From the NCBI GenBank assembly GCA_024760905.1, contig CM045734.1, forward strand, positions 39,857,064-39,921,063: 64,000 bases of DNA. Reading direction: 5' to 3'. Below, piece after piece: positions 62,423-64,000 of this stretch. Each line of letters begins with the position of its first letter. Position 1 is the first letter of the stretch. Below the pieces are notes generated by a model. It was not told the origin of the DNA and did not search any database. It saw only the letters and a program-made list of their open reading frames with translations. The stretch is from Plotosus lineatus (taxonomy: Eukaryota; Chordata; Actinopteri; Siluriformes; Plotosidae). The position numbers and the translations under genes were made by a program.

Positions 62423-63092
62423 TCTTCTTTCTTCTTTTCCTTTCGGCTGCTCCCTTCAGGGGTCGCAACAGCGAATCAACTGCCTCCATCTCACCCCCCT
62501 CCTCTGCATCTTCTTCTCTTACACCAAATACCTTCATGTCCTCCTTCACCACATCCATAAATCTTCTCTTTGGTCTTCCTCTAGGCCTTCTGCCTGGTAG
62601 TTCCAACCTCAGCATCCTACTGCCAATATACTCATTATCCCTCCTCTGTACATGTCCAAACCATCTCAATCTAGCCTCTCTGACTTTGTCTCCAAAACCT
62701 CTAACATGTGCTGTCCCTCTGATGTGCTCATTCCTGATCCTATCCATCCTCGTTACTCCCAAAGAGAACCTCAACATTTTCATCTCTGCTACCTCCAGCT
62801 CTGCCTCCTGTCTTTTCCCCAGGGCCACTGTTTCTAAACCATACAACATCGCTGGCCTCATCACCGTCTTGTACACTTTTCCTTTCATTCTTGCCGACAC
62901 CCTCCTATCACACATCACACCGGACACTTTTCTCCAACCATTCCAACCAGCCTGCACACGCTTCTTCACCTCTTTTCCACACTCTCCATTGCTCTGGATT
63001 GTTGAGCCTAAGTACTTAAAATCCTCCACCTTCCTTATCTCTTCTCCCTGTAACCTCACCGTTCCTCTTAGGTCCTTGTCATTCACACACAT
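62423..63092 (-). mobile_element. 5'-truncated RTE-type LINE
   Basis: The minus strand reads VEDFKYLGSTIQSNGECGKE, LYGLETVALGKRQEAELEVA, LRWFGHVQRRDNEYIGSRML and GRPKRRFMDVVKEDMKV. It is very close to the 7893 copy in sequence and length, ending in the CCCTTCAGGGGTCGCAAC tail at its left. A frameshift near VREEDAEE breaks the last codons. Confidence 0.9.
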
Positions 63093-64000
63093 GTGTACAA
63101 CTGTAGCTTAGAACAACTGCAGTGTGTGCTGCACTGCATTCTGGGTCATTGGGTCACCAATACCTCTACATGTTTTTCCTTTAAAAGTTGAAAAACATTG
63201 AGTTTGGAAAGAATCTCTTGTTCATTTGTTTTTAGGAGTGAACACTAAAATATGGCCAGAATCCAGGCTATAAATTGTTAAAACATATTGATGTTAAAAT
63301 GTTTGTTTATTCATTGTTGAGAAGTAGAGCTGGAAATCTTTCTTAGATGAAGCTACAGTCTAGTCTCTTGCAGTGACCAAAACTTTGTCTGATGAGCCGG
63401 TACAGTTAGATAAGACAATCAGCTAGTAGGGACACAAAAACCCCCCAAAATGGTGTGTCCAATTACATCACATCTCAAGTCAAAATTCAATGGCACCTGA
63501 ATGTGAAGACTTGAAATTGACCTGATTTTTTTTTAGCTTAATCTTTACACCTCAAATTTTCTCATGTGTTTGTGAACTTGAAAATGATGAGTTGAATATT
63601 TTCTGCTGAATAATGAAATGGTATTTTTTTTTAAAAACTGAATAGTTTGGAGTTGTATTGTTGTCGGATGGTGAAAGTTTGTGTTTTGAATTTTGAATCA
63701 TGGGTGCATGTTTAGCTGATATATACTTATGCTTAAAATAAATACAATAAAATGACTGTAAGAAATTGCACTGCAGAAAAGTCAAGTTTTGTCAGTGTGA
63801 CATGTTTTTATACACTTTATGTGATTCCACACATCATTTCGCATGAAGAACTTTGGGCACAATTTTACATTCATAAAAGACCCAATCAGGAACCCTAATC
63901 CCAATTAGAGAGTCATTAATTGACTCTCTACGTACACATAAAATATTTTTAAAGAACATGGCTAGATTACAAGTTCATTCTTTTCTCAAGAATAATATTT
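63093..64000. other. Intergenic tract, no gene seen
   Basis: AT-rich sequence without recognised repeats or frames. A short palindromic AATTAGAGAGTCATTAATTG with GACTCTC lies at 63904-63930. Confidence 0.4.

Overview
This window is nuclear DNA of a ray-finned (teleost-type) fish. Three spliced vertebrate genes lie in AT-rich DNA crowded with fish-type tRNA-derived SINEs, RTE-type LINE fragments, hAT, Tc1/mariner and Tigger-like DNA transposons, and long CA/TA microsatellites. There are no operons, CRISPR arrays or prokaryotic signals.

Layout. 1-10,680: intergenic repeat-rich DNA, with a complete hAT element with 8-bp target duplications (4875-5783) and a truncated RTE LINE with 15-bp target duplications (7893-8658). 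10,686-18,142 (+): a prolactin-receptor gene in 8 coding exons (reconstructed CDS 1512 nt, 503 aa). 18,204-30,270: intergenic transposon block, including a hAT MITE 61 bp after the prlr stop, a possible small transposon carrying an unfamiliar 231-aa ORF (26,376-27,458), and a Tigger-like element split by a second TA-flanked element (28,249-29,978). 30,324-47,849 (-): SECIS-binding protein 2 (secisbp2), 17 coding exons, 2310 nt, 769 aa. Its introns hold an RTE LINE, Tigger-like MITEs, SINEs and a palindrome. 48,000-51,470: divergent intergenic/promoter region with a degraded non-LTR retrotransposon, TA/TG tracts and an E-box-rich duplicated segment. 51,474-56,796 (+): peptidyl-tRNA hydrolase 1 (ptrh1), 5 coding exons, whose first exon also carries a second, longer open frame. 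56,800-64,000: intergenic SINE clusters and another RTE fragment.

The three genes do not form one pathway. prlr encodes a single-pass class I cytokine receptor. secisbp2 encodes the factor that binds SECIS elements for selenocysteine insertion. ptrh1 encodes a peptidyl-tRNA recycling enzyme. secisbp2 and ptrh1 both act in translation and are arranged head to head about 3.7 kb apart, but nothing here shows shared control.

Exon models were built by hand from splice consensus, reading phase and family similarity. Coding lengths add up to whole codons in all three. Functions rest on recognised family motifs; 5' UTR exons and promoters were not established. The two most interesting observations are the overlapping acidic reading frame in ptrh1 exon 1 and the unfamiliar ORF bounded by short inverted repeats. 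I found no clear new biological system.
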